This document shows positions 16,156-25,253 of a stretch of DNA of 64,000 nucleotides, piece after piece. The stretch is taken from the NCBI GenBank assembly GCA_035492775.1, contig DATJIW010000023.1, positions 1 through 64,000 of the forward strand, read 5' to 3'. How positions within the stretch are numbered: the first letter of the stretch is position 1; each line of letters opens with the position of its first letter. Source of the DNA: DATJFQ01 sp035492775 (lineage in GTDB: Bacteria; Acidobacteriota; Vicinamibacteria; Vicinamibacterales; 2-12-FULL-66-21). Both the position numbers and the translations under genes were made by a program. Under the pieces are notes generated by a model. The model was not told the DNA's origin and did not search any database. It was given only the letters and a program-made list of their open reading frames with translations.

Positions 16156-17142
16156 ATGAACCGCCGCCCGTCCGAACCGCCAACCCCCCGAACCGCGCTC
16201 GAGTGGCCAGTGTCCCGGCACGAAGCGGGCGTCCGGCTCGACAAATTCCTTGCGGCTCCGTCGCGGCTCCGGTCGCGCGCCAAAGCGTTTGCCGCGATCG
16301 AGCGTGGAAAGGTGTTCATCGGGAATCGCGAAGCCGCAGCGACGGATGCCGGTCGTGCGCTTGCTGAAGGCGACGTCGTCCGCGTCTGGATGGATCGGCC
16401 GGGCAGCGCGTCGGTGGTTCGCACTTCCGTAACGGCCGGCGACCTCGACATCCTCTTTGAAGACGAAGCGATGATCGTGGTCAACAAGCCCGCGGGTCTC
16501 CTCAGTGTTCCGCTGGAGCGAAAGGGAGGCGCCGCTTCCGTTTTCGACCTGATTGAAGCGTACCTGCAGCCGCTCGGGAAGCGCCGTCCTCTCGTCGTGC
16601 ATCGAATCGACCAGGACACGTCGGGTCTCGTGGTATTCGCGAGAGACGCGCGTGCGCAGTCGGCTCTCAAGGCCCAGTTCAAACGGCGCGAACCCGCGAG
16701 GATCTATCTGGCCGTCGTTTACGGTCATCCGCAGCCGTCAGCAGGCACCTGGCGCGATCGTCTCGTCTGGGATACGCGCGCGCTGATCCAGAAGGCTACG
16801 CATCCACGCGATCCGGCCGGTACGGAAGCGATCAGCCGGTACGAAGTGCGCGAGCGATATCGCGACGCCGCTCTGGTCGAAGTTCGTCTCGTGACCGGCC
16901 GCCGCAATCAGATCCGGCTCCAGGCGCGGTTGCGCGGCCATCCGCTGGTGGGTGAGAAGCGGTACACGCATGGCGGTGCCGCCGAGCGGACGATTCCGTT
17001 CGAACGCCACGCGCTGCACGCCTGGCGGCTCGCGTTTCGGCATCCCGTCACCCGCGCGCCGATGGAGTTCGAGGCGCCGCTGCCCAGGGATCTCGATGCG
17101 CTGCTCGCGCGGTTGCGGCGTACACGGGTAGCTCATCAGTAG
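16156..17142 (+). CDS. RluA family pseudouridine synthase
   Basis: This enzyme isomerises uridine to pseudouridine in RNA, most likely rRNA. An N-terminal S4 RNA-binding domain (about residues 20-90, with VRLDKFLA) precedes the catalytic domain. The catalytic Asp152 is in HRIDQDTSGLVV. The C-terminal LVTGRRNQIRLQ and HPLVGEKRY motifs are diagnostic of RluA/RluC/RluD. Total length is 328 residues. The first 12 codons fall in the gaaccgcc-type micro-repeat, so the true start may be slightly downstream. The exact target uridine cannot be assigned. Confidence 0.9.
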   Translation: MNRRPSEPPTPRTALEWPVSRHEAGVRLDKFLAAPSRLRSRAKAFAAIERGKVFIGNREAAATDAGRALAEGDVVRVWMDRPGSASVVRTSVTAGDLDILFEDEAMIVVNKPAGLLSVPLERKGGAASVFDLIEAYLQPLGKRRPLVVHRIDQDTSGLVVFARDARAQSALKAQFKRREPARIYLAVVYGHPQPSAGTWRDRLVWDTRALIQKATHPRDPAGTEAISRYEVRERYRDAALVEVRLVTGRRNQIRLQARLRGHPLVGEKRYTHGGAAERTIPFERHALHAWRLAFRHPVTRAPMEFEAPLPRDLDALLARLRRTRVAHQ

Positions 17143-17152
17143 CTGCCGCATA

Positions 17153-17161
17153 TGCTAAAAT
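17153..17161 (+). promoter_or_regulatory. Extended -10 promoter element upstream of uvrA
   Basis: TGCTAAAAT resembles an extended -10 (TG plus one base plus TAAAAT). It lies about 40 bases upstream of uvrA in a short A+T-rich spacer. The -35 position carries only TCATCA. No LexA-type box was recognised. Confidence 0.4.
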
Positions 17162-17201
17162 TACCCTTTTGACCTCTCCACAAGTTTCGCTCCAGTAAGG
17201 C

Positions 17202-20039
17202 ATGGCTCACGATTGGGTTGCGGTGCGCGGCGCCCGCGTGCACAACCTGAAGAACATCGACGTCGACCTCCCGCGTGACCAGCTGGTCGTCATCACCGGT
17301 CTATCTGGATCGGGGAAGTCGTCTCTTGCCTTCGATACGATCTACGCGGAGGGACAGCGGCGCTACGTCGAATCCCTTTCGTCGTACGCCCGCCAGTTCC
17401 TCGAGCAGATGGAGAAACCGGACGTCGATCTGATCGACGGCCTGTCGCCTGCCATCGCCATCGAACAGAAGACCACGGGATCCAATCCGCGCTCGACGGT
17501 CGGGACCGTGACGGAGATCTACGACTACCTCCGGCTCCTGTTCGCGAACATCGGGATCCCTCACTGCCACCTCTGCGGTCGCGAGATCGCGTCGCAGTCG
17601 CTCGAGCGCATCATCGACATGGTGATGCTATCGCCCAACGACGAGCGGATCAACGTCCTCGCGCCCGTCGTCCGCGGCCGCAAGGGAGAATTCAAGAAGG
17701 AGCTCGCCGCGCTCCGCGCACGCGGGTTCACGAAGGTCCGTGTCGACGGGCAGATGCGGTCGCTGGACGAGGACATCAAACTCGATCGCCGCCGCAACCA
17801 CACGATCGACGTGATCGTCGACCGGGTGGTGCTCAAGCCGGGCGTCGAACGGCGCCTCACCGAGTCCGTCGAGATCGCGCTCAACCTCGCGGACGATGTG
17901 GTCGTCATCAATACGCTGGACGGCGGGGACCGCCTCTTTTCGCGGAAGCTCGCCTGCACCTACTGCGGTGTGAGCATGCCCGAGATGACGCCGCGCGCGT
18001 TCTCGTTCAACTCGCCGCACGGCGCGTGTGCCGATTGCCAGGGGCTCGGGGCCGTGTACGACTTCGATCCGACGCGGCTCGTCCCCGACGAATCACTCTC
18101 GCTGCAGGACGGCGCCATCGTGCCCTGGGCGAAGGGCGATCGCAAGCTGGTGAAGGAAGCGCTCGCGTCGCTCAGCCGCACATTCGGAATCGATCTCGCC
18201 CTTCCATTCAAACGGCTGCCGAGGAAGATTCGCGATCTGATTTTCTTCGGCGCGCCCGCCGGGGCGTCGGGTCGAAAGGAAGGCAGGAAAGAGAAAGATC
18301 CTTTCGGCGCGAACTTCGAAGGACTGATTCCGAACCTTCGGCGGCGCTACGAGGAGGGCAGCTGGGTGGACCAGGAAGCGCTCGAACCGTACCGCGGCCT
18401 GCGCCCCTGTCCGTCGTGTCAGGGAGCGCGGCTGAAGCCGCAGAGCCGGGCGGTGCGCGTGAAAGGGCGCACGATCGTCGACTACGTCGGCCTGCCGATC
18501 AGCGAAGCGCTTCACGTCTTCGAGTCGCTCGAGCTGACCGATCGCGAGACGCTCATCGCCAGCCGCATCCTTCGGGAAATTCGCGATCGGCTGCGGTTCC
18601 TGAACGACGTCGGTGTGGGGTACCTGACCCTCGGCCGCAGCGCCGCGACGCTGTCGGGGGGCGAAGGACAGCGGATCCGGCTCGCAACGCAGATTGGATC
18701 GAACCTGACCGGCGTGCTCTACGTCCTCGACGAACCGTCGATCGGCCTGCACCAGCGCGACAACCGCGCGCTGCTGGCCACGCTCGCGCGCCTGCGCGAC
18801 CTCGGCAACACGGTCGTCGTCGTCGAGCACGACGAAGAGACGATCCGCAGCGCGGACTACGTGATCGATCTCGGTCCTGGCGCAGGCGAGCATGGCGGGC
18901 ACGTGATCTTCCAGGGTCGCCCTGCGGATCTGCTGCGAAACGGACACGGCTCGCTGACGGGCGCCTACCTGAATGGCGAGCGCTCGATCGAGACGCCGAC
19001 GATCCGCCGATCGTCCAACCGCGGTGCGGTCGTCATCAGGGGCGCGCGCGAGAACAATCTCAAGGACATCGACGTCGAGATCCCGCTCGGGACGCTCGTG
19101 ACCGTCACCGGCGTCAGCGGATCGGGAAAGTCGACGCTCGTCAACGACATCCTCTATCGAGCGCTCGCACGCACGCTCTATCGAGCGGCCGACGAGCCCG
19201 GCGCGCACACGTCAATCGAAGGCATCGAGCTCCTGGACAAGGTGATCCAGATCGATCAGTCGCCCATCGGCCGCACGCCGCGGTCGAACCCCGCCACCTA
19301 CACGGGACTGTTCACGTTCATCCGCGATCTGTTCGCCATGCTGCCGGAATCGCGTGCGCGCGGCTTCCGACCCGGACGCTTTTCGTTCAATGTCAAAGGC
19401 GGCCGATGCGAAAGCTGTCAGGGCGACGGCGTCATCGCGATCGAAATGCACTTTCTGCCGAACGTCTACGTAACCTGCGAGCAATGCAAGGGACGCCGTT
19501 ACAACCGCGAGACGCTCGAGATCAAATACCGGGGCAAATCGATTGCCGACGTGCTGGACCTGACGGTCGACCAGGCGCTGCCGCTCCTCGAGAATTTCCC
19601 GCCGATCGCCAACAAGCTGCGGACGCTGCAGGACGTCGGCCTGGGGTACATCGAACTCGGGCAGTCCGCCACGACGCTGAGTGGGGGCGAAGCGCAGCGG
19701 GTCAAGCTCGCGAAGGAACTCTCCCGCCGAGGTACCGGCCGGACTCTGTACATCCTCGACGAGCCGACCACCGGCCTGCATTTCGCCGACACGCACAAGC
19801 TGCTCGACGTCCTGAACAAGCTTGTCGATCAGGGCAACACGGTTGTGATCATCGAACACAACCTGGATGTCATCAAATCGGCAGATTACGTAATCGACCT
19901 GGGTCCGGAAGGCGGCGTCGCGGGCGGCCGAATTGTCGCGGAGGGGACTCCTGAAGTCGTGGCCCGCAGCCGAGAATCCTTCACGGGGCGTTTTCTGGCC
20001 GATATTCTCGGCCCGCCGCCAGCCGCCGCCGCGTCGTGA
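17202..20039 (+). CDS. uvrA: Excinuclease ABC subunit A
   Basis: UvrA is the damage-recognition ATPase of nucleotide excision repair and loads UvrB. The 945-residue protein has the full family layout. The first ABC half carries GLSGSGKSS near residue 31, the first Zn module with CHLC and CTYC/CADC pairs, and signature LSGGEGQRIRLA. The second half carries GVSGSGKST near residue 640, a second Zn finger with CESC and CEQC, signature LSGGEAQRVKLA and Walker B LYILDEPTTGLH. Length matches E. coli UvrA (940). The uvrB and uvrC genes are not in the window. It is preceded by rluA-like and followed by lpxC. Confidence 0.98.
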   Translation: MAHDWVAVRGARVHNLKNIDVDLPRDQLVVITGLSGSGKSSLAFDTIYAEGQRRYVESLSSYARQFLEQMEKPDVDLIDGLSPAIAIEQKTTGSNPRSTVGTVTEIYDYLRLLFANIGIPHCHLCGREIASQSLERIIDMVMLSPNDERINVLAPVVRGRKGEFKKELAALRARGFTKVRVDGQMRSLDEDIKLDRRRNHTIDVIVDRVVLKPGVERRLTESVEIALNLADDVVVINTLDGGDRLFSRKLACTYCGVSMPEMTPRAFSFNSPHGACADCQGLGAVYDFDPTRLVPDESLSLQDGAIVPWAKGDRKLVKEALASLSRTFGIDLALPFKRLPRKIRDLIFFGAPAGASGRKEGRKEKDPFGANFEGLIPNLRRRYEEGSWVDQEALEPYRGLRPCPSCQGARLKPQSRAVRVKGRTIVDYVGLPISEALHVFESLELTDRETLIASRILREIRDRLRFLNDVGVGYLTLGRSAATLSGGEGQRIRLATQIGSNLTGVLYVLDEPSIGLHQRDNRALLATLARLRDLGNTVVVVEHDEETIRSADYVIDLGPGAGEHGGHVIFQGRPADLLRNGHGSLTGAYLNGERSIETPTIRRSSNRGAVVIRGARENNLKDIDVEIPLGTLVTVTGVSGSGKSTLVNDILYRALARTLYRAADEPGAHTSIEGIELLDKVIQIDQSPIGRTPRSNPATYTGLFTFIRDLFAMLPESRARGFRPGRFSFNVKGGRCESCQGDGVIAIEMHFLPNVYVTCEQCKGRRYNRETLEIKYRGKSIADVLDLTVDQALPLLENFPPIANKLRTLQDVGLGYIELGQSATTLSGGEAQRVKLAKELSRRGTGRTLYILDEPTTGLHFADTHKLLDVLNKLVDQGNTVVIIEHNLDVIKSADYVIDLGPEGGVAGGRIVAEGTPEVVARSRESFTGRFLADILGPPPAAAAS

Positions 20040-20183
20040 GAACAGCCATGGCGATTCTTGTAAGGAACGGCGCAAACGAGTGTGGTAAAACGGCCACGGC
20101 ATTCCAGCCGTCGACTGTGGCCATCCAGCCACAGCCTGACAGTCCTCTGACGGTTCCCGCCAGCGTTTCAAAATTACAAGCTA

Positions 20184-20212
20184 TTGAAACGACAGTGTTT
20201 AGCTGCAATATT
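20184..20212 (+). promoter_or_regulatory. Possible sigma-70 promoter for lpxC
   Basis: TTGAAA (20184-20189) and AATATT (20207-20212) are 17 bases apart in the A+T-rich part of the 243-base spacer. Matches are five of six and four of six. A transcript would have a leader of about 65 bases. The rest of the spacer holds no gene I can support. Confidence 0.4.
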
Positions 20213-20282
20213 ACTGGAGTGACAATGCTGGCAGACCGTTTGCTGAGCTGCTTGCAGCCATCGCAGCGGCCCTAGAGAGGTC

Positions 20283-21209
20283 ATGAACGCGCAGCGCACA
20301 CTTCGACGACCTGTATCCTGCACCGGAATCGGACTCCATTCCGGCAACAAGGTCACACTCTCGCTCAAGCCCGCGGCCGCCGATTTCGGCATCCGCTTTC
20401 AGCGCTCCGACCTCGGTGGGCTCGAAATTCCGGCTACCGTCACGCACCTTGGAGGAATCCGGCTCGCGACCGGCCTGACGCGCGAAGCCGTCTCGGTCGA
20501 GACCGTCGAGCATCTGCTTGCCGCGCTCACCGCGCTCGGCATCGACAACTGCATCGTCGAACTCAATACGCCGGAAGTGCCGATCATGGACGGCAGCGCG
20601 GCGCCGTTCGTCTATCTGATCTTGAACGAGGCCGGCGTGCGGCGGCTGCCGGCGCCGAAGAAGTACCTGAAGGTGCTCCGCCCGATCGCGCTCAGCCAGG
20701 GGGACAAGCGCATCGCCCTGTATCCGTCGGATCACTTCAAGGTCACGTACAGCATCAGCTTCGATCACCCGCTCATCCGGCATCAGTCGCGGACGATGAA
20801 GATCACGGACGAGACGTTCGTGGAGGAGATCGCTCCGGCGCGGACCTTCGGGTTCCTGAAGGAAGTCGAGATGCTGCGGCAGCGCGGCCTGGCGCTCGGG
20901 GGCTCACTGGACAACGCCATCGTCCTCGGCGAGACCGGGGTGCTGAATCAGAACGCGCTCAGGTTCGAAGACGAGTTCGTCCGGCACAAGATCCTGGATG
21001 CGATCGGCGATCTCTCGCTCGTTGGCTATCCGGTCATCGGCCATCTCGTCGCGCACCGCGCGGGTCACGCCCTCCACACGGCATTCGCCGCGCGGATTCT
21101 CGAGGACGTGGACGCATGGCGCGTCGTCGAGGCGACCGGCGAGCCGGCGATCTCGTCGATTCCGGCCGCGGGCACGGCACCCGCTACGGCTCCGCGCCTG
21201 GCGAACTGA
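20283..21209 (+). CDS. lpxC: UDP-3-O-acyl-N-acetylglucosamine deacetylase
   Basis: LpxC catalyses the committed step of lipid A synthesis, a zinc-dependent deacetylation in the cytoplasm. Family motifs are all present: TGIGLHSGN, VETVEHLLAAL with the first zinc His, PIMDGSAAPFV, and HKILDAIGDLSLVG with the second His and the Asp ligand. HRAGHALH carries the catalytic His. Length (308 residues) is typical, with a short Ala/Pro tail. Its presence supports an LPS-containing outer membrane. Confidence 0.97.
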   Translation: MNAQRTLRRPVSCTGIGLHSGNKVTLSLKPAAADFGIRFQRSDLGGLEIPATVTHLGGIRLATGLTREAVSVETVEHLLAALTALGIDNCIVELNTPEVPIMDGSAAPFVYLILNEAGVRRLPAPKKYLKVLRPIALSQGDKRIALYPSDHFKVTYSISFDHPLIRHQSRTMKITDETFVEEIAPARTFGFLKEVEMLRQRGLALGGSLDNAIVLGETGVLNQNALRFEDEFVRHKILDAIGDLSLVGYPVIGHLVAHRAGHALHTAFAARILEDVDAWRVVEATGEPAISSIPAAGTAPATAPRLAN

Positions 21210-21286
21210 GCGGACGCCGGAGCACAGAGGTTCGAGGATGGAGGTTGGAAGACTTCCTCCGGACGACCGCCAGCCTCCATCGTTCC

Positions 21287-22657
21287 TTACACCACCTGCA
21301 ACTCCTTCGTCGTCACTGGTGATCCGCACGATTCGAACCAGTCGATTCCCTCGTAGACCAGATCGAACTTGAGCAGATAGCGTCCCCGCTCGGATGGCGC
21401 TTTCAGCGTGATGGGGATGTCCGCGCCGGCGCCGGGATCCAGGTGGTGGGGCAGCCACGCGCGCTCGTAATCGCGGTTGATGACCGTTCCGTCGGCGGCG
21501 CACAACTGCGCGCCGAGCCTCACGAGTCGGCGGCCGTAGCTCGCTTGTGCGGGAAACGGGCGGGTCGACAGATTCTGAACCGTTGTCAGCAGCTCGACTC
21601 TGGATCCGGCGGCGGCTTTCATCGGACGGTTGAGCATCGACGCGAGCCACGTCTCGCGCACGCCGATTCTCGCCCTGGGCGTCGCGCCCGGAATGGCGTT
21701 GCCCAGATTGTTCTGGTCCCAGATCTCATTGCGAATGCGGTCGAAGTCCGGAGACCCTGGCGCGAAACGGCGCGAGAACATGTTCTCGGGGTGATCGGTG
21801 ATCTCCCACGAGAGCCGATCGACGCCGATCTCGGCCGCGAGCCGGCGCGCGCGGTCCATCTCGGCGTCCGTATCGTTGTGCGTGAACAGGATGTACCGCC
21901 AGTTCACGAACGGGACATCGCGTTGATTCCGCCGCTTCTCGTCCACGACGAAGCGCAGGTTGCGCAGCGCCTTCTCGAAATCTCCGCGCTGCCGGTACTG
22001 GACGTAGGTCTCCGGCGAGGCGCCGTCGATGGAGAACGTCAGCTCGTCGATCCCTGAACGCGCGAGCCGGCGGGCCTGCTCCTCGGTGAAGGCCAGCCCA
22101 TTGGTGCTGGTGTAGAGATACACGTGCGGGTAACGAGCCTTGATGTACTCGCACATCTCCACGGCGCGTTTGTGGAGGAACGCCTCTCCGTAGTTGAAGA
22201 AGTCGATCCTGACGAGAGCGGGGGCGGCTTCGTCGATGACGCGTGTGAACAGATCGAAATCGAGCATGCCCGCCTGGCGCGTGCGCGTGATGCCGGTTTC
22301 AGGCGCGCAGCAGGCCTGGTTGCACGAGATGTTGCACGCGGCCGTGCACTCGACGTAGAGCCGCGACGGCAGCGCCGGCACGTTGAGATCGCGCTGTGGC
22401 GGCTCGTCGCCCTTGAGCGGCAGCTTCAGTGGACAGTCGCCGCAGAACTTCGATCCACCCGCGTTCAAATCGCGTCGAAGCCGGGTTGCCGTTGCTCCGG
22501 TCCACACGCCGGAGACCGACGCCGTCCTCGTGTCCCCGAGCACGCGTTTGCCGTACGGGTCGGCGCATCCGCACACGAGCCGCCCGTCGCAGAGGAGCAC
22601 CATCGTGCTCCACGGCCAGGAACAGGTGAACCGTGTGGCTAGATAGTTGAGGGACAC
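21287..22657 (-). CDS. Radical SAM protein with N-terminal SPASM-like Cys domain and C-terminal Ig-like domain
   Basis: The 456-residue product has three parts. Residues 1-80 look like a SPASM/twitch auxiliary-cluster domain (Cys12, 23, 29, 31, 72, 75, with DGRLVCGCADP, LGDT, SVSGVWTG and CGDC). Residues 98-325 look like a radical SAM barrel with strand LYVECTAACNIS, a YGEAFLH segment equivalent to the GGE motif, and FSIDGASPETY. Residues 340-456 form a beta domain like those attached to glycosyltransferases and methyltransferases in polysaccharide loci. SPASM domains normally follow the barrel, so the order is reversed. The cluster motif reads C108-X3-C112-X3-C116, not CX3CX2C. Substrate unknown. 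Confidence 0.75.
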   Translation of the reverse strand: MSLNYLATRFTCSWPWSTMVLLCDGRLVCGCADPYGKRVLGDTRTASVSGVWTGATATRLRRDLNAGGSKFCGDCPLKLPLKGDEPPQRDLNVPALPSRLYVECTAACNISCNQACCAPETGITRTRQAGMLDFDLFTRVIDEAAPALVRIDFFNYGEAFLHKRAVEMCEYIKARYPHVYLYTSTNGLAFTEEQARRLARSGIDELTFSIDGASPETYVQYRQRGDFEKALRNLRFVVDEKRRNQRDVPFVNWRYILFTHNDTDAEMDRARRLAAEIGVDRLSWEITDHPENMFSRRFAPGSPDFDRIRNEIWDQNNLGNAIPGATPRARIGVRETWLASMLNRPMKAAAGSRVELLTTVQNLSTRPFPAQASYGRRLVRLGAQLCAADGTVINRDYERAWLPHHLDPGAGADIPITLKAPSERGRYLLKFDLVYEGIDWFESCGSPVTTKELQVV

Positions 22658-22675
22658 GACCGAATGCCGCGCTGT

Positions 22676-22942
22676 CTACTTCTTCGTCAGTCTCTTTACG
22701 TATGTCGCGAGGCGTTCGTTTTCGTACGACACGGTGTTGAGGAAGAGGCTCTCGGACAGATACTGCCGGCGCTCATCATCGGTCATCTGTTCGATGACGT
22801 GCTGGATCTCGCGCGCCATGTCTTCGAAGCTGGATTGCAGCTCCTGCCGCGCGGACACTTCTTTGTACAGCGCCTCGAGGAGCGTCAGCAGGTCGCCGTC
22901 CAGCACGAACGACGCGCCCGTCGTCAGCTTGATGGTGCGCAT
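22676..22942 (-). CDS. Small conserved-looking protein of unknown function
   Basis: This 88-residue protein is not recognised. The ATG at 22942 is one base beyond the STAS gene stop at 22944, so it is the third gene of the sigma-STAS operon. It begins with beta-like RTIKLTTGASFVLDGDLLTLL and continues as charged helices ending in a Lys-rich tail. It is soluble with no signal peptide. Position suggests a part in regulating the sigma factor or STAS protein, but no known anti-sigma motif is visible. Confidence 0.6.
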   Translation of the reverse strand: MRTIKLTTGASFVLDGDLLTLLEALYKEVSARQELQSSFEDMAREIQHVIEQMTDDERRQYLSESLFLNTVSYENERLATYVKRLTKK

Positions 22943-22943
22943 C

Positions 22944-23285
22944 TCAGGCTCCGAAGCTCTTGACGGCCGTGGGTTCGTCGGGGTGCACTTCGATGAAGTT
23001 CTGCGCACCGGTCATCGTCAGCATCGTTTCGACGCGTTTCTGAACGCCTGCCAGCTTCAGCGCTCCGCCCGCGGCGCTCGCCTGCCGGTACAGGTCCATC
23101 AGGCATCCGATCGTCGCGCTGTCGACGTAGCCGACCGACGACAGGTCGATGACGACGCGGCGCTCGCCCGAGGAGATGAGCTTCTGCACCGCCGATGAGA
23201 ACTCCGACAGCAGCGGGTACATGAGACGCGACTCGCCGACCCGGACGACCGCGATGCCATTGGCGCGCTCGGTGGTGATGTTCAT
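22944..23285 (-). CDS. STAS domain protein, anti-sigma factor antagonist type
   Basis: The 113-residue product is a single STAS domain like SpoIIAA/RsbV. The phospho-acceptor Ser is at residue 56 in VDSATIG, preceded by the usual RRVVIDLSSVGY strand. In known systems such proteins bind an anti-sigma kinase when dephosphorylated. No RsbW-type kinase gene is adjacent. It overlaps the sigma factor gene by four bases (ATGA) and precedes the small unknown gene, so the three are cotranslated. Confidence 0.87.
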   Translation of the reverse strand: MNITTERANGIAVVRVGESRLMYPLLSEFSSAVQKLISSGERRVVIDLSSVGYVDSATIGCLMDLYRQASAAGGALKLAGVQKRVETMLTMTGAQNFIEVHPDEPTAVKSFGA

Positions 23286-23923
23286 TCGATGACTCCGCTG
23301 CGCCGCGATCCGCCGCGTCTGCGCGGCCGAACGGGCTGTTTCTCCTGCAGCCGCCTGAGCTGATGCGCGAGCTCGATGCGGCCGCGGTTGATCCTCGATT
23401 TCACTGTGCCTTCGGGCAGTCGAAGCCGATCGGCAATCTCCTGATACGACAGCTCCTGCAGGTCGCGAAGCACCACCGCCGTCCGCAGCGTGGTCGGAAG
23501 CGTTTCGAGCGCGATTCGCAGCAGCGCCCTGAGATCCTGGTGCTCGGCCACCGCGTACGGTCCGCGCTCGCTCGACGCGGGCTGCAGGTCCGTCATGTCC
23601 ACGTCGCGCGCCATCGTCTGCCGTTCCTTCCGCACGCTCCGGTAGTGATCGATGCAGAGATTGCGGCTGATGCTGACGATCCAGGTCTGAAAATTCGCGC
23701 GTCGATCGAACGTGTTCAGCGCCTTGAAGATCTTGAGGAAGATGTCCTGTGTGAGATCTTCCGCCTCGTCATGCTTGCCGACGAATTTGTAGGCGACGTT
23801 GAACACCTTGCGCCAGTTCTGGCGGACGATCGTTTCCCAGGCCACCTGATCCCCCGCAAGACACTGTTCGATGAGGGCATCGGGTGTGGCTGGCTGCGGC
23901 GCTGCCGCGGAATCAGCAGACAT
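23282..23923 (-). CDS. ECF-type RNA polymerase sigma factor
   Basis: This 213-residue sigma-70 family protein has region 2 (DEAEDLTQDIFLKIFKAL and FQTWIVSISRNLCIDHYR) and region 4 (LSYQEIADRLRLPEGTVKSRINRGR), and no regions 1 or 3, as in ECF sigma factors. A 20-residue basic tail follows. It heads an operon with a STAS protein instead of the usual transmembrane anti-sigma. It is divergent from lysA with about 40 bases between starts, so their promoters must overlap. Confidence 0.92.
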   Translation of the reverse strand: MSADSAAAPQPATPDALIEQCLAGDQVAWETIVRQNWRKVFNVAYKFVGKHDEAEDLTQDIFLKIFKALNTFDRRANFQTWIVSISRNLCIDHYRSVRKERQTMARDVDMTDLQPASSERGPYAVAEHQDLRALLRIALETLPTTLRTAVVLRDLQELSYQEIADRLRLPEGTVKSRINRGRIELAHQLRRLQEKQPVRPRRRGGSRRSGVIE

Positions 23924-23966
23924 GCGTCGTGATCTGCTATCTTACACTCTTTTGTTCACCACTCCC

Positions 23967-25208
23967 GTGACCGGTTTCTATCGTCGGGACGCGTCGCTCG
24001 TGTGCGATGGCGTTCCGCTCGCGCCGATCGCCGAGGCGCAAGGCACTCCGCTTTACGTCTACAGCGCCGCGACGATCGCGGCGCGCTATCGGGCGATCGA
24101 CGAGGCGTTCGCGACATACCCGCACACCATCCATTACGCGCTGAAGGCGAATTCGACGCTCGCCCTCGCGCGCCTCCTGCGGACGCTGGGCAGCAACGCC
24201 GACGCCAACTCCGGCGGCGAGATCGACGTGGCGCTCCGCGCAGGATTTCTTCCGTCTCAAATCGTGTTCACCGGCGTCGGGAAAACGCGGGACGAGCTGG
24301 AGTACGCCGTCGGACTCGGGATCAAGGCCATCAACGTCGAGTCCGGCGGCGAGATCGAGCGCATCGACGCCATTGCCGCGAGCCGCGGCGTGCGCGTGAA
24401 GATTGCGCTGCGGATCAATCCCGACATCGACGCCCGGACGCACGCCCACATCTCCACCGGCCGGAAATCGAACAAGTTCGGGATTGCGTTCGACCGAACG
24501 AGAGAGATCGTCCGGAGGACGGCGCCGCGCCGCGGTGTCCAGATTGCGGGGTTGCACATCCACATCGGCTCGCAGATCACGGATCTCGGTCCGCTCACGG
24601 CGGCCGCGCGGGCGCTCGTCGGGCTCGCACGCGAACTGCAGCACGAGGGCACGGCGATCGAACATCTCGACGTCGGAGGCGGCCTTGGCGTGTCCTACGA
24701 CGGGTCGCCCGTTCCCTCGGCCGGCGACTACGCTGCGGCGCTGCTGCCGGTGGTGCGGGAATCGGGTCTTGCGATCATCCTCGAGCCGGGGCGCCAGATC
24801 ATGGCTCCTGCCGGCGCGCTCCTGACGCGGGTCGTCGACGTGAAGCCCCAGGACGATGGCAAGGTGTTCGTGGTGATGGACGCCGGCATGACGGAAATCA
24901 TCCGCCCGATGCTCTACAACGCATTTCACCGCATCGAGCCCCTCGTGGTGCGCGAGGGCGAATCGGTCGCGGCGGACATCGTCGGGCCGCTCTGTGAAAC
25001 CAGCGATACGCTCGGAAGAGATCGTACAGTGTCAGCGCCGCAGGTCGGCGACTTGTACGCGGTCCTGGACACCGGCGCCTATGGTTCGGTCATGGCCTCG
25101 AACTACAACCGGCGGCTGCTGCCGGCGGAAGTACTCGTCGAGGACGGCGCGGCGCGGGTGATCCGCCGCCGCCAGACTCTCGATGATCTGCTCGCGCTCG
25201 AATTGTGA
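23967..25208 (+). CDS. lysA: Diaminopimelate decarboxylase
   Basis: LysA catalyses the last step of lysine synthesis, decarboxylating meso-diaminopimelate with PLP. The GTG at 23967 matches the usual family N-terminus (GFYRRDASLVCDGVPL); longer in-frame starts would overlap the divergent sigma gene. The PLP lysine is Lys60 in HYALKANS. Other family motifs are GLHIHIGSQI, DVGGGLGVSY, EPGRQIMAPAG and the C-terminal-domain cysteine motif GPLCETSDTLG. Length is 413 residues. The spacer to tmk is about 45 bases. Confidence 0.95.
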   Translation: MTGFYRRDASLVCDGVPLAPIAEAQGTPLYVYSAATIAARYRAIDEAFATYPHTIHYALKANSTLALARLLRTLGSNADANSGGEIDVALRAGFLPSQIVFTGVGKTRDELEYAVGLGIKAINVESGGEIERIDAIAASRGVRVKIALRINPDIDARTHAHISTGRKSNKFGIAFDRTREIVRRTAPRRGVQIAGLHIHIGSQITDLGPLTAAARALVGLARELQHEGTAIEHLDVGGGLGVSYDGSPVPSAGDYAAALLPVVRESGLAIILEPGRQIMAPAGALLTRVVDVKPQDDGKVFVVMDAGMTEIIRPMLYNAFHRIEPLVVREGESVAADIVGPLCETSDTLGRDRTVSAPQVGDLYAVLDTGAYGSVMASNYNRRLLPAEVLVEDGAARVIRRRQTLDDLLALEL

Positions 25209-25253
25209 CGCTCGCATGTCCATTCTCAACTTCCAGCTCCGAACCGGGAATCG

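Noticed and set aside
18026..19954. A 642-codon frame inside uvrA
   Set aside because: It is an alternative frame of uvrA with an extremely Arg/Pro/Ala-rich product, a typical high-GC shadow.
21321..21350. A gattcgaaccagtcgattcc stretch resembling a tRNA T-arm complement
   Set aside because: It lies inside the radical SAM coding region and no acceptor stem, anticodon arm or D-arm can be formed around it.
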